A DNA stretch of 64,000 nucleotides, taken from contig OX637625.1 of NCBI GenBank assembly GCA_951802195.1, positions 1,116,001 through 1,180,000 on the forward strand, written 5' to 3'. The position numbers were made by a program, and so were the translations under genes. The notes beneath the pieces were generated by a model. It saw nothing but the letters and a program-made list of their open reading frames with translations. It was not told where the DNA came from and ran no database searches. This stretch comes from Tausonia pullulans. Taxonomy: Eukaryota > Basidiomycota > Tremellomycetes > Cystofilobasidiales > Mrakiaceae. Positions 35,421-44,727 of this stretch are shown piece after piece (the first letter of the stretch is position 1; each line of letters starts with the position of its first letter).

Positions 35421-35490
35421 TCGGGATCGTATAATGGTTAGTACAAGGTGTTAACACCGCCTAGACCCGGGTTCAATTCCCGGTCCTGAT
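35421..35490 (+). tRNA. tRNA-Val (anticodon AAC)
   Basis: Starts TCGGGATCGTATAATGG and ends GTCCTGAT. Acceptor TCGGGAT/GTCCTGA pairs with two G-U. Anticodon stem AGGTG/CGCCT around loop TTAACAC gives AAC. T arm CCGGGTTCAATTCCCGG. It is one base short between acceptor and D stem (70 nt). A T7 terminator lies at 35494-35500. Confidence 0.87.
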
Positions 35491-35500
35491 ATGTTTTTTT

Positions 35501-35638
35501 GGTGTGTGTTTGGTGTGTGTTTGGTGTGTGTTTGGTGTGTGTTTGGTGTGTGTTTGGTGTGTGTTTGGTGTGTGTTTGGTGTGTGTTTGGTGTGTGTTTG
35601 GTGTGTGTTTGGTGTGTTTCTGGTGTGTTTCTGGTGTG
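35501..35638. repeat. GT-rich 11-bp tandem array
   Basis: About twelve copies of GGTGTGTGTTT, with the last two units altered to GGTGTGTTTCT. It begins directly at the T7 terminator of tRNA-Val. All G/T on the plus strand. The antisense reading gives a His-Thr-Lys/Pro-Asn repeat frame with no real protein character. Confidence 0.95.
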
Positions 35639-36130
35639 ACCTCACACTTCAAGCCTGAAGTCCGCCTCACCTTTTGCTGGACGTGGGCAGATGTGATCGT
35701 CCGTGTCCGTCATCGGCGCGCCCTCGTCCCGCCCGCTTCTCTGCACCTCATCAAGAATGTGTCCGTCTGACCGTGGCCCAGCACCCACGTTCCCTGCGCA
35801 GGAAGCAGTCTGCTTGACCCGGGACCCGCACGGGTGCCCGCAGACCGAAGCGAGGATCCAGTCTACTGCGAGCTGGCTAGTCCCAAGCTGGTCGATCCAC
35901 TGCAAGCTGGTCGATCGATCAGCCGACACGAGCTCTGCTCGATGTCCTGTCGGCACCCCAAGCATGGGTCAGTCGCGCCCTGCTTCCCAGCCGACTGCAC
36001 GCCCGCTGCTGGCTGGGCCAAGCTCGCACTGTCCGTGGAGATGAGGCGTTGCAGGCCTGCCAAGGGCAGAGCAGAAGACAGCGGGGCAAAAGAAGGATCG
36101 TGTTCCTCAACGAAGAGGTGACACTGTCTT

Positions 36131-36202
36131 GGAGACTATAAGAGTTGAACTCATGACCTTACACATGCTAAGCGTACGCTCTACCAACTGAGCTAAATCC
36201 CC
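36131..36202 (-). tRNA. tRNA-Ala (anticodon AGC)
   Basis: Minus strand GGGGATTTAGCTCAGTTGG...TAGTCTCC. Anticodon stem TACGC/GTGTA with loop TTAGCAT gives AGC (read as IGC). No intron. A near-twin of the Ala(CGC) gene at 29510-29581. Confidence 0.94.
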
Positions 36203-36515
36203 AAGTGGTTTTTATGTGCAGTCTGCGCCGTGGGAGGAGCTTGTTCATCGTTCGTCAGGGGCGCGCCGTTGCGCCGCGCGAGCAGCCGGCGGATGCCTCT
36301 CTCTCGCCGTCAGCGCCCTCGTCCGAGGTATCGGAGAGTCAGAGACAACAAGCGATCTCGGGTCGGAGACGGTAAGAGGTCTCGAGTCGGAGACAACACG
36401 CGATGTTTACTCGGAGTCGAAGTGTACTGTCAGGGGACTGTCCCTTGGACGGGACGAAAACAAGCGCGAAATACAAACGTGTGGCGAGAAGGAGAGGCTG
36501 GGATGGGTTGGGCGA

Positions 36516-36690
36516 TTTTTTTTTTGTATTTAAGTCATGAGTTATACGTAGAGAACGAGGTAACCCTATGAGAGATGATGATTCGTAGCTAGATAGAAGG
36601 AAAGCGAAAATGAAAGTAGGGATGGAAGGAAAACAAAAGATGGGTTATGGACATAGGCCCATTAGAAAAGGTAAGATATTAAGATGGGCG
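36516..36690 (-). repeat. LINE 3'-tail copy C
   Basis: A heavily 5'-truncated copy holding only the ~165-nt 3' UTR and a poly(A) tail (T10 on plus at 36516-36525). It matches copy A closely from GTATTTAAGTCATGAG through ATAGGCCCATTA to GTAAGATATTAAGATG, then abuts the poly(A) of copy D at 36691. Confidence 0.9.
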
Positions 36691-36790
36691 TTTTTTTTTT
36701 TTTTTTTGTATTTAAGTCATGAGTTATACGTGGAGAACGAGGTAACCCTATGAGAGATAGCGAGTTGTAGCTAGATAGAGGGAGAGCGGA
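36691..36790 (-). repeat. LINE 3'-tail copy D
   Basis: T17 on the plus strand at 36691-36707, then about 85 nt matching the LINE 3' UTR up to AGAGGGAGAGCG. Beyond that the match stops and a GC-rich minisatellite begins. It may be a very short insertion or the 3' end of an element whose body is the minisatellite. Confidence 0.85.
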
Positions 36791-36840
36791 CATGACCGAG
36801 CGCGAGAACGTCGGGCGAGGCGCCGTGGGAAGAGGGTTGG

Positions 36841-37715
36841 CCGAAACACTGGGGATGGTTGGCCGGACGGCGTGATGGGCGCCGTGAGAGGGGGGGGGGG
36901 TTGGTCGAACCACCGGGGATGGTTGGCCGGACGGCGTGATGGGCGCCGTGAGAGGGGGGGTCGAACCACCGGGATGGTGGTTGGCCGGAAGAGGGTTGGT
37001 CGAACCACTGGGGATGGTTGGCCGGACGGCGTGATGGGCACCGTGGGAGGGGGGTTGGTCGAACCACCGGGGATGGTGGTTGGCCGGAAGGGGGTTGGTC
37101 GAACCACCGGGATGGTGGTTGGCCGGAAGAGGGTTGGTCGAACCACTGGGGATGGTTGGCCGGACGGCGTGATGGGCACCGTGGGAGGGGGGTTGGTCGA
37201 ACCACCGGGGATGGTTGGCCGGACGGCGTGATGGGCGCCGTGAGAGGGGGGGTCGAACCACCGGGATGGTGGTTGGCCGGAAGAGGGTTGGTCGAACCAC
37301 TGGGGATGGTTGGCCGGACGGCGTGATGGGCACCGTGGGAGGGGGGTTGGTCGAACCACCGGGGATGGTTGGCCGGACGGCGTGATGGGCGCCGTGAGAG
37401 GGGGGGTCGAACCACCGGGATGGTGGTTGGCCGGAAGAGGGTTGGTCGAACCACTGGGGATGGTTGGCCGGACGGCGTGATGGGCACCGTGGGAGGGGGG
37501 TTGGTCGAACCACCGGGGATGGTGGTTGGCCGGAAGGGGGTTGGTCGAACCACCGGGATGGTGGTTGGCCGGAAGAGGGTTGGTCGAACCACTGGGGATG
37601 GTTGGCCGGACGGCGTGATGGGCACCGTGGGAGGGGGGTTGGTCGAACCACCGGGGATGGTTGGCCGGACGGCGTGATGGGCGCCGTGAGAGGGGGGGTC
37701 GAACCACCGGGATGG
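36841..37715. repeat. Minisatellite with ~446-bp higher-order period
   Basis: Two related units alternate: one of about 59 bp (GATGGTTGGCCGGACGGCGT… to …GGTCGAACCACCGGG) and one of about 36-43 bp (ATGGTGGTTGGCCGGAAG…). The GGACGGCGTGATGGGC core starts at 36865, 36929, 37024, 37162, 37221, 37316, 37375, 37470, 37608 and 37667. Spacings 138-59-95-59-95 repeat, so a unit near 446 bp is present about twice. All three minus-strand frames stay open for over 300 codons because unit lengths are mostly not multiples of three. The array ends about 70 nt upstream of tRNA-Met. Confidence 0.93.
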
Positions 37716-37786
37716 TGGGCGACAGGCGGATGGAGGTCGCCTGGAGGTCACCTGTTGGTGTCTGTCTGCCTGTTGGACGACGGCAT

Positions 37787-37870
37787 GCCTCGATAGTTTA
37801 GTTGGTTATGACTCAAGTCTCATATGACCTATGCGATCTTGCGACCCCAGTTCGAATCTGGGTCGAGGCA
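37787..37870 (+). tRNA. tRNA-Met (elongator, anticodon CAT) with intron
   Basis: Starts GCCTCGATAGTTTAG and ends TCGAGGCA. Acceptor GCCTCGA/TCGAGGC pairs perfectly with discriminator A. Anticodon stem CAAGT/TCTTG (one T-T mismatch) around CTCATA, with an intron of about 11 nt after position 37. T arm CCCAGTTCGAATCTGGG. The intron and acceptor fit an elongator rather than an initiator. Confidence 0.85.
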
Positions 37871-38108
37871 TCAGGTCTTCATCCCAAGATGTGACACCGA
37901 AGCCATTGAACAACTTGTCTGCGAGTTGTTCATTCCTTTTTGCCACCTCCAACGCTGGGCGAGGTCATGCAATGCAGTGGCGCACACAGTAATACCTGCC
38001 GAGGCTGTCTGTCCGTCTCCTCATATCCATCCATTCTACACATCCATCCTCTATTCGCTCCTTGCCCACCACCTCGCCCACTATCCTTCTGCCCTCTCCC
38101 CCTTCCCC

Positions 38109-38474
38109 ATGTTTGCCTCTCACCTCGCCATCAGCTCTCTCTTCGATGTCAACCACAACGGCGTCCTCACCGCTCGACGCGGCTGGGGCCTCGGCCGCAT
38201 TATGGCCCTCGTCCTCGTCGTGTCAGGATCTCGCGTACTTGCCACCTTGGTTCTGCGCCTGGCTAACTCTGTGCCTGAGTTGCTTGCTCCCAGCTTGCTC
38301 CGCATTCCCTCATCTTGGACCATTCTTTCGCCACATTGGCTCACACTCCTTGTATTATTACTATTTACTCTCCTTTTATTTGTCATCTGCTCCACACTTT
38401 TTGCGTTTTCGCGCTTCTCATCCCCTCCCTTGTTCTTACCCCTGGTTCATAAAAAAACGCTCAGTTCATCGTAG
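38109..38474 (+). CDS. Possible small membrane protein (uncertain)
   Basis: A 122-residue frame from an ATG at 38109 with two hydrophobic stretches (MALVLVVSGSRVLATLVLRL; LTLLVLLLFTLLLFVICSTL) and C-ending codons like the real genes nearby. It is the end of a longer open frame that starts inside tRNA-Met, and an overlapping frame on the same strand also looks coding-like. No family recognised. The rest of 37871-38915 shows no other feature. Confidence 0.25.
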   Translation: MFASHLAISSLFDVNHNGVLTARRGWGLGRIMALVLVVSGSRVLATLVLRLANSVPELLAPSLLRIPSSWTILSPHWLTLLVLLLFTLLLFVICSTLFAFSRFSSPPLFLPLVHKKTLSSS

Positions 38475-38915
38475 AGTTTGTTCTGCACTCTGACTATCAT
38501 TTGGACCCGACAAACCTGCCCAAGACCCTCAAGCGAGCCCGTGTCACCTCCAGAGAAAGACAAGCATGCGTATCTGAGAAAGAGAAAACGCTGGGAAAGT
38601 ACTATCCTTATGGCAACGAACCCCCAACAGAGGAGGGGAGGAGGGGATCAAGTCAACGTAGCAAATCAATGAGAGTGTGGGCTGGGAGAGAAGGAGCTCA
38701 AGAGAGTCGAGATGCGCTCAAGGGAGCGGGAAGTCGAATCGGACAAACGGAAGTCGGTTGAGTGACAAACGAAGGGAAAGGTTGCGAAGTTCTACAAACG
38801 ATGCGATTGACGACAGAGAGAAAAGAGTGTACATAGAAGATGGGAAGGAGAGAAGCGAAGCAGGGAGAGTCAACTGAAGTGGAAGTTGGCCTTTACGGTG
38901 CAAGCTGGACCAGCT

Positions 38916-40329
38916 TTATTTGCGTTTCTGGCCGTTCTGAACGGCCTGGGCGACCTTGAAGGCATTACCGATGTGCTTGACGGACGAGTACATGGCAATC
39001 GAGGGGATAACGGCCCAAGGGAAGTTAAGGCCGACGAACTCGCCCCAATAGTAGATGGCCTCGGGCCGGGAGACAGCCTTGATCTGGCCACCGAGGATCT
39101 CATCAAGGATGGGGATGCCATAGTAGAGGTAGAGACCGTAGCTGAAAGAGATGAGGTCTAAGTCAGTGCGGGTTATCGAAGGGAAGAATAACATGGACGG
39201 AGACGTACAACTGGCCGAGCGAGACACCGAACTGAGTGACGTAACGATAGGGCGAGCCCTTGGGAATCATGTAAAAGGCCAGGGCGGTCGAGAGAGGACC
39301 CCACATGACCTGACGATAGAGCGGGTGTCAGCTTGAGCATTGAGAATCAGTCAGGTAAGGGGAAATCCGGGGACGCACGGCGGTGAAGCCTTCCATAAGG
39401 ACAGTGAAAGAATCCGAGGTGATGTAGCGCGAGTCGGCGAGAGAGTACATCTGGTGTGGCACGCAGGCAAGTCAGGCACCGAAGATGTCAGACCGCACTT
39501 CATCGGGACACACCTTCCACATCTGGGCCTCTGTGGATGAGCAGAGGGGTCAGAACACCTTCGCAATGGCCGAACAAGGGGAGATGGTCGACGCACCGAC
39601 ATAGTTGGATCCGGCCATGTGCTTGGAGAAGAAGGCGAAGTATCCTAGGAGGGGACAAAAATAAGGTGAGATTAGCCAATAAAAGAAAAAGAACAGGAGA
39701 GAATAGCAAGCGGAAAATCTCTGATTAAATTTCCACCACCTCGCCCTCGTATATGTTTCTTCGGCGACTCCACAAAGGAGAATATCGCGCCTTTGGGACA
39801 GGTACAGATCGGGACGAGCATTCGGGCACCAAAGGGAAGATGAAGAAGTGGGGACAGAACGTGCCAGCGGGCGACCCCGGCGACGCGCGGTCGCCGACTG
39901 ACTTGAACCGGCGCCAGGCGATTCGCGCGCAGAGGCCGCGCACGCGTGGTTGCATGCGTTCTCGCGCCATGGGGCGGCTCGAGCGGTGACGATGAGAGAG
40001 AAGAGAGAAGCGATTGGCTCGGATTCACCCTCGAAGGTCATGTGGATGATACCGGACGCGGCGAACCAGAGCACCCAAGCCTGGTCTTTGGACGAGAGCT
40101 TGCCGATTGACGACGTCGCGCGGGCGTAGAGGAGGGCACCGTACATCCAGACGCCGAGGATGGAGAAGAAGATGGCGAGCATCTCGATCGGGGTAAGCGT
40201 GTTGGGGACATAGCCCGGAAGAAGAGTCGCTATCGGGTAGAAGGGGTGTGCGGTGAAAGGCGGAATGCCAGTGAGCGGGGTCGGGTAGAACGTCTCGAGG
40301 AGGCGCTGGATGTTGGACTGCTTCGTCAT
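38916..40329 (-). CDS. EBP: EBP-type sterol isomerase (EXPERA domain)
   Basis: Multi-pass ER protein of the emopamil-binding family. In animals and plants EBP converts delta-8 to delta-7 sterols. Predicted 254 residues, exons 40329-40029, 39644-39597, 39530-39514, 39450-39379, 39309-39209, 39141-38916. It aligns by eye with animal EBP: GIIHMTFEGYFAFF (catalytic His and Glu), WKMYSLADSRY, FTVLMEGFTAVMWGPLS (second Glu and Trp), VSLGQFYGLYLYYG and YWGEFVGLNFPWAVIP, then a basic C-terminus (QNGQKRK, an ER-retrieval-like lysine end). One exon is only 17 nt, yet it keeps the frame and codes EAQMWK across its borders. Saccharomyces uses the unrelated ERG2 for this step. Whether this fungus also has ERG2 cannot be seen here. 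Confidence 0.9.
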
Positions 40330-40795
40330 GGCGGGCGGACTGGGACTAGGAAGGAAGAAGGAGAGTGAGAAGAAAACGACGGGGTCTGAGTGGTGGTCTG
40401 TGGTCAGAAAAAGAGACGGAAGCTTCCTTTACCTGGACCGAACGAGGCGCGCGCTTGCAACTGTCCGCCGGCTTCCTCGGTCCGTCAGCTCACTCGTCCC
40501 ATCTCATGCAAACCCACGCACGGGTCTCTCATGCACATCCACGGCGCATGGGTCTCGTTCCGCGACTTAGCGGGGAGCGGGGAAGCAGGCGAGAGAAGGC
40601 GGAAGAAGAGAAAGTAGTGGTGGAGCCGAGTGGAGGGACGATTAGACGCCACCCGTGGGAAGCCTGACACTGGATGAATCCGGCGACAGGCGAAGGCCAC
40701 TGGCGAGCGACCACCGATGAAACCAAAGCCCAGCGTCGACCGTCCGCAACGCCCACCACCTTCAACTCACCTCCTTCGACCTCACCCCTCACACC

Positions 40796-42283
40796 ATGTC
40801 CTTCGCTCCTTGTGCGTGGGCGCGCCCCTAGGTGTCTCCCCCTGTTGTCACGCTTACATCCCCGCTCTTCTGTCCGCCCCTTGTACACGCCCCCTCCCTC
40901 TGTCCCCTGCCTTGGCGTCCGTCTTTCTCGCCTTCTCCTCACAGACCAGCCGCCCCCGGACCTGCCGCCAGACGATGCCCCAGAGAAGAAGAAGAAGAAC
41001 TCGCGTCCCTGGTTCAGTCGCGACCAGAGCTCGTTTGCGCCCTCATTGTCCTCCGGATACCAGTCTGGAAGCACGGTCGGTGCGTGCTTCTTCGTCGCCG
41101 TCTCGAAGGCCTGGAGGGAACGGGCTCGAGCAGTGTCAGGGACTGTGGCTTGTGGCTGTTCAGACGGTCAGGCGGGAGACGGCTTGGGCAGCAGAGTGTG
41201 CGCGGTCACGGTCGCTCGTCTTCGACGCGACGCTGTGCTCGCGTCATCTCGACTCCGTCATTTGGCTAGAAGATCTCGTGGCCTCTTGATTGAGGTCGGA
41301 AAACGCACTCTACAACGCCCCTATCTCGCGTTGCTTGGAGGCCCATCAGTGACAAGCGTTCGCTTGGGCCCTCGCTTCCGGGTAGGGGGAACCGGAGAAC
41401 CCCGCTGCCTTTCGCCTTTGCCCGCAGCTCATCGTCATCGAGAATAATCGCTCGCTCGCGTCTGTCTGCCCGATCTTCTATCGCTCTTGACGCTTGAAGC
41501 TCCTTTGTCTCGTCTCCCTCTCTTCATTTACTGACTGGCCCCTTCACATTGCCTGTACCAGGCCAGACGTCTTACTCCTCGACGAACCCCGTTGCTTCCT
41601 CCTCTCAGCCGATCCCTGGCGCGTACTCATCTGCGGGCGGTGAGGAAGCCGGGCTCGCCAACTCGTGGGAGACGCGATTTGGCTTCCGCGTTGGTGCGTT
41701 TGGGTGTTGGAGACGGCCTTGCTCGCGCGCGCGAGTAAGTCTGAATGACGGATCCTTACGCCCCTCCTTTCACTGGCGGGTGCCTGCAGACGTCGAGGCA
41801 GCGTTCGCATACATCCTTGGGCCTATTTCGGGTGAGCTAAAACTTTTCTCAATCAACGCCACACGCGTACGCTTTCTGATATTCCTCCTCTAGCCCTTCT
41901 CCTTCTGATTCTCGAGACGTCGAACGACTTTGTCCGCTTCCACGGTATGACCTTCTCTTTCCTCAAAACGACATTGCTTCGCTTGCTAAACGTCATTCGG
42001 ATCCCCAGCCTATCAATCGGCCCTCCTCACGACGCCCCTCCTCCTCGTCCACGTGCTCGTCTCCCTTCTCTTCTGGCACTGGTTCAAGGTCCTCTTCATC
42101 GTATTCGAGTTTGCGCTCATCCTATTCATGGCGTACGTTCCTCCCTCCTTCCTTCCTTCATCTTGACGACTGACGGGACGCGTATACAGATGGAGGGCCT
42201 TCACGGACGGGAGCAAGGGCCTCGAGCGGTTCTATCTCCCTATCATCGGGGATTACGCGGAGAAGTGGGTGGCAGGGGAGTAG
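40796..42283 (+). CDS. UPF0132/DUF4870-like small membrane protein
   Basis: Predicted 197 residues, exons 40796-40811, 40945-41079, 41562-41693, 41790-41831, 41894-41944, 42009-42132, 42190-42283. A soluble, Lys/Ser-rich N-terminal ~95 residues (DAPEKKKKNSRPWFSRDQ) precedes three hydrophobic segments: AAFAYILGPISALLLLILET, then after RFHAYQSALL a pair TTPLLLVHVLVSLLFWHWF and VLFIVFEFALILFMAWRAF. The order 'AYILGP…ILE…VRFHAYQS' is the signature of the UPF0132/DUF4870 family, common in prokaryotes and present in fungi. The function of that family is unknown to me. The first exon has only 16 coding nt. Confidence 0.8.
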
Positions 42284-43258
42284 TCAATAAAGTGTCAGGG
42301 CAGCGTCGAACGAATGCACAATGGTCGGCGAGATGAAGGAGGGGATGCGTGGATGCAAATTGATGAGAGGAGGAAGGCGTGGAGCGATCCCATTAAAGTC
42401 TCTCTATCTGTTGTTCTGAGTTTGGGCCAGGGCTTCAGAGCACAGTTTGAGTCTAAGTCATCCGTCTCTTTTCATCTTCACACGTATTCTTATTCCTCAC
42501 ATCTACGGTTGTTGGACGACGATCGTCAACCCTGTTGAGCCGGCGCGCTCGACGCCGGCGGAGTGACAGAAAGAACTGTGTCATCATCACCGTTTCTCAT
42601 TCTGTCTCACCTGGTCGCTTGCTTGAGGCGAGACATTTATGGTTCAGGAAATATTTCTGACATGTCGGTTCACTTTCTTCCGTCACTTACTTCCGTGATC
42701 GTCGTTCTCTCGCTTGGCAGAGTAGCCGGATTCACGGCCCCAGACATCGTATATTCTCCCGCGCCGAACCCACCGGGGAAAAAGAAGGTCCTGAGTGCGC
42801 CCGATCATCCCGTCTGTCTTGTTTTTGTTTCACTCTGATCGGGACAGAGGTTTCGAATGACCGCCCGGCGCCAAGGGCTTGGATGAGACCCGGAAGATCG
42901 ACGTGACGGCGGAAGATCGACGTAACAGCAGGTCTCAGTGGCTGGGTCAGCAAGACGAGTTCCCTTGTGCCCTCGATGCGCGCTCTCGCTGGCACCGGAG
43001 TTTCGGCATTCGGAGAAAAGCCTCCGGCTGTACGATTGTAAAACTTTCTGATGATTGATCGAGACTTCTCACATCTCCTTGTCACAGGCGGGCCTTGGAT
43101 TGTCTCTCAGGTGTCTCTTCTTCTGCCTTCCTTGCGGGGCTTCTCCGCTCGTCTGGCGCTGAACGCATGGCGCGCTCGCCCTGCCAGCTCGCCCTTTAAC
43201 TTTTCTTTTTCTTCTTGTTAACTCACTCACAACAACGACCACACTACTTCTCTCACTA
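42284..43258. other. Intergenic region, promoter of secreted protein gene
   Basis: 975 nt between tandem plus-strand genes. The last ~60 nt before the ATG at 43259 are pyrimidine-rich with ACTCACTCACAACAACGACC, a typical highly expressed fungal leader. No coding frame or RNA gene recognised. Two copies of a GGAAGATCGACGT motif lie at 42892-42904 and 42911-42923. Confidence 0.5.
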
Positions 43259-44727
43259 ATGCGTCTCTCCTCCCTCCTTTGGCCAGCCGCCCTTCTAGCG
43301 TCCTCCTCCATCGTCGCTCACGCCGCCCCGACGTCGAGCTCATCGACATCGCCCACTACCCCGGTCGATGTTTCCTTCTGCGGCGGCCTCGTCGAATTCT
43401 GTCCGGAGGACCATCTCTTCACCTCGCCCAAAATTCGGAGCGTTTCTCCAGCCCCGGCACCCGTTCCAGCGTTAGTGACCAGAGTTGGACGACAACGAGC
43501 GGCGGCGGATGGTCAACATCTTACGAACGCCCAGCGTTTCGCTCGGGGCTTGCCTCCAAATCCGCCTGTTTTGAAGCGACGAAGTGAGTAACTGCTCCAG
43601 CGACTTGAATCCGCTATGTGCCGCTGACGCTTCCGCTCTCTTTAGCGAAAGCCCAGATGGCCGCTAAGCGTCAAGCGGCCTCTCCCATCCCCCCAGTGAC
43701 CTATCAAGGAGTTATTCGCGTTACGAACCTCACGACGAACGCAGTGGGATATGGTTCGTATTCTTCTCTCAACGAACAAGTCTTTAGGACCACCGGCTAG
43801 ACGTCACATAATCAGCTAAAAAGGAAGGGATGTGATGAACTTTGACTGACCGATTGAACTTACTTCGGTCCTGCTCCCCAGTGTCTTCAACGGATGGCGC
43901 CTTCCGGACGTTCACACCCAACATCGCCAGTGCGCTCACCGTCACCTTCCAACTCCCGGTGGGCGTCAACTCAGGGACAAACATCAATCTCGCTGTCCAA
44001 GTGCGCGCCCTCGCTCATTCGGCCACCCGCATGATGCTGTGTACTGATCTCGACCGACTGTTGCACAATTCAGGGAGAGTCCTACCCCTATCTCGGCTTC
44101 GTCCAAGGTCGAGACTCCACGAGCAGCACGATGGCCTCAGGGAGCGTCAACTACCTTTACCTTGCCTTGACAGCGCAGAGTGAGCACATCCACCTTCTTC
44201 CTCTCGTTGTGGCATGGGAATCTCTGCTGATCTTCTATCGCGACGTCCGATCACTAGCCGCTGTTAACGCCGTCCCTGCTTTCGTCGGGAACGAATACAC
44301 CGCGGGCGTCTCCACCGGGCTTCAGAGGACGTCCGAGTCGGCCATTGTGAGTTCTATCGAGAGTCTCAGAGATCAAAGACCCGATAAGGAGGTTTGGGGT
44401 GACAGCATGATCGCTGATCCGAGTCTTCACCATCTTCTTTTTCTTCAGTGGACGGTCAATGTTGTCACAGGAGCGATAGCCCCAGTGTGGACGAACCCGA
44501 ACGGAGGTCAGCCCTCATACATCTTCCTTCTTAAACGATTCGGAGCCAGCTGCTGAATCCGCGCGCTCTTCCATCTTTTTTCCCGTCCTCCAGCCAAGCC
44601 CACCCTCAGCTTCTTCACCCAAGGCACCGTCCTCTACGCGGGTGGTGATAAAGCCCAGTTCCAATCCCGCTTTGCAGCTTCCCCGCTCCATGACTATCGG
44701 TTAACGTTCGTTCCGACGGTCGCCTAG
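43259..44727 (+). CDS. Secreted protein with dibasic processing sites, unknown function
   Basis: Predicted 312 residues, exons 43259-43583, 43646-43753, 43882-44000, 44074-44179, 44258-44346, 44449-44506, 44594-44727. It has a clear signal peptide (LWPAALLASSSIVAHA). After a Pro/Ala-rich pro-region come KRR and AAKR (Kex2-type sites), then a beta-rich domain: PPVTYQGVIRVTNLTTNAVG, GAFRTFTPNIASALTVTFQL, GSVNYLYLAL and FTQGTVLYAGGDKAQFQSRF. There are several N-glycosylation sequons and few cysteines. The domain looks like a conserved basidiomycete secreted family, but I cannot name it. No cellulose-binding or GPI signal is seen. Confidence 0.75.

Noticed and set aside
35501-35638. GT-rich array as an internal telomere
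   Set aside because: The unit is not a TTAGGG-type repeat, and coding genes continue on both sides.
35451-35670. His-Thr-Lys-Pro repeat ORFs and their antisense frames
   Set aside because: Translation of the 11-bp GT array.
36662-37751. Three overlapping minus-strand ORFs of 319-329 codons rich in Pro/Ser/Arg
   Set aside because: They are the three frames of the minisatellite; open because of repeat composition, not because of a gene.
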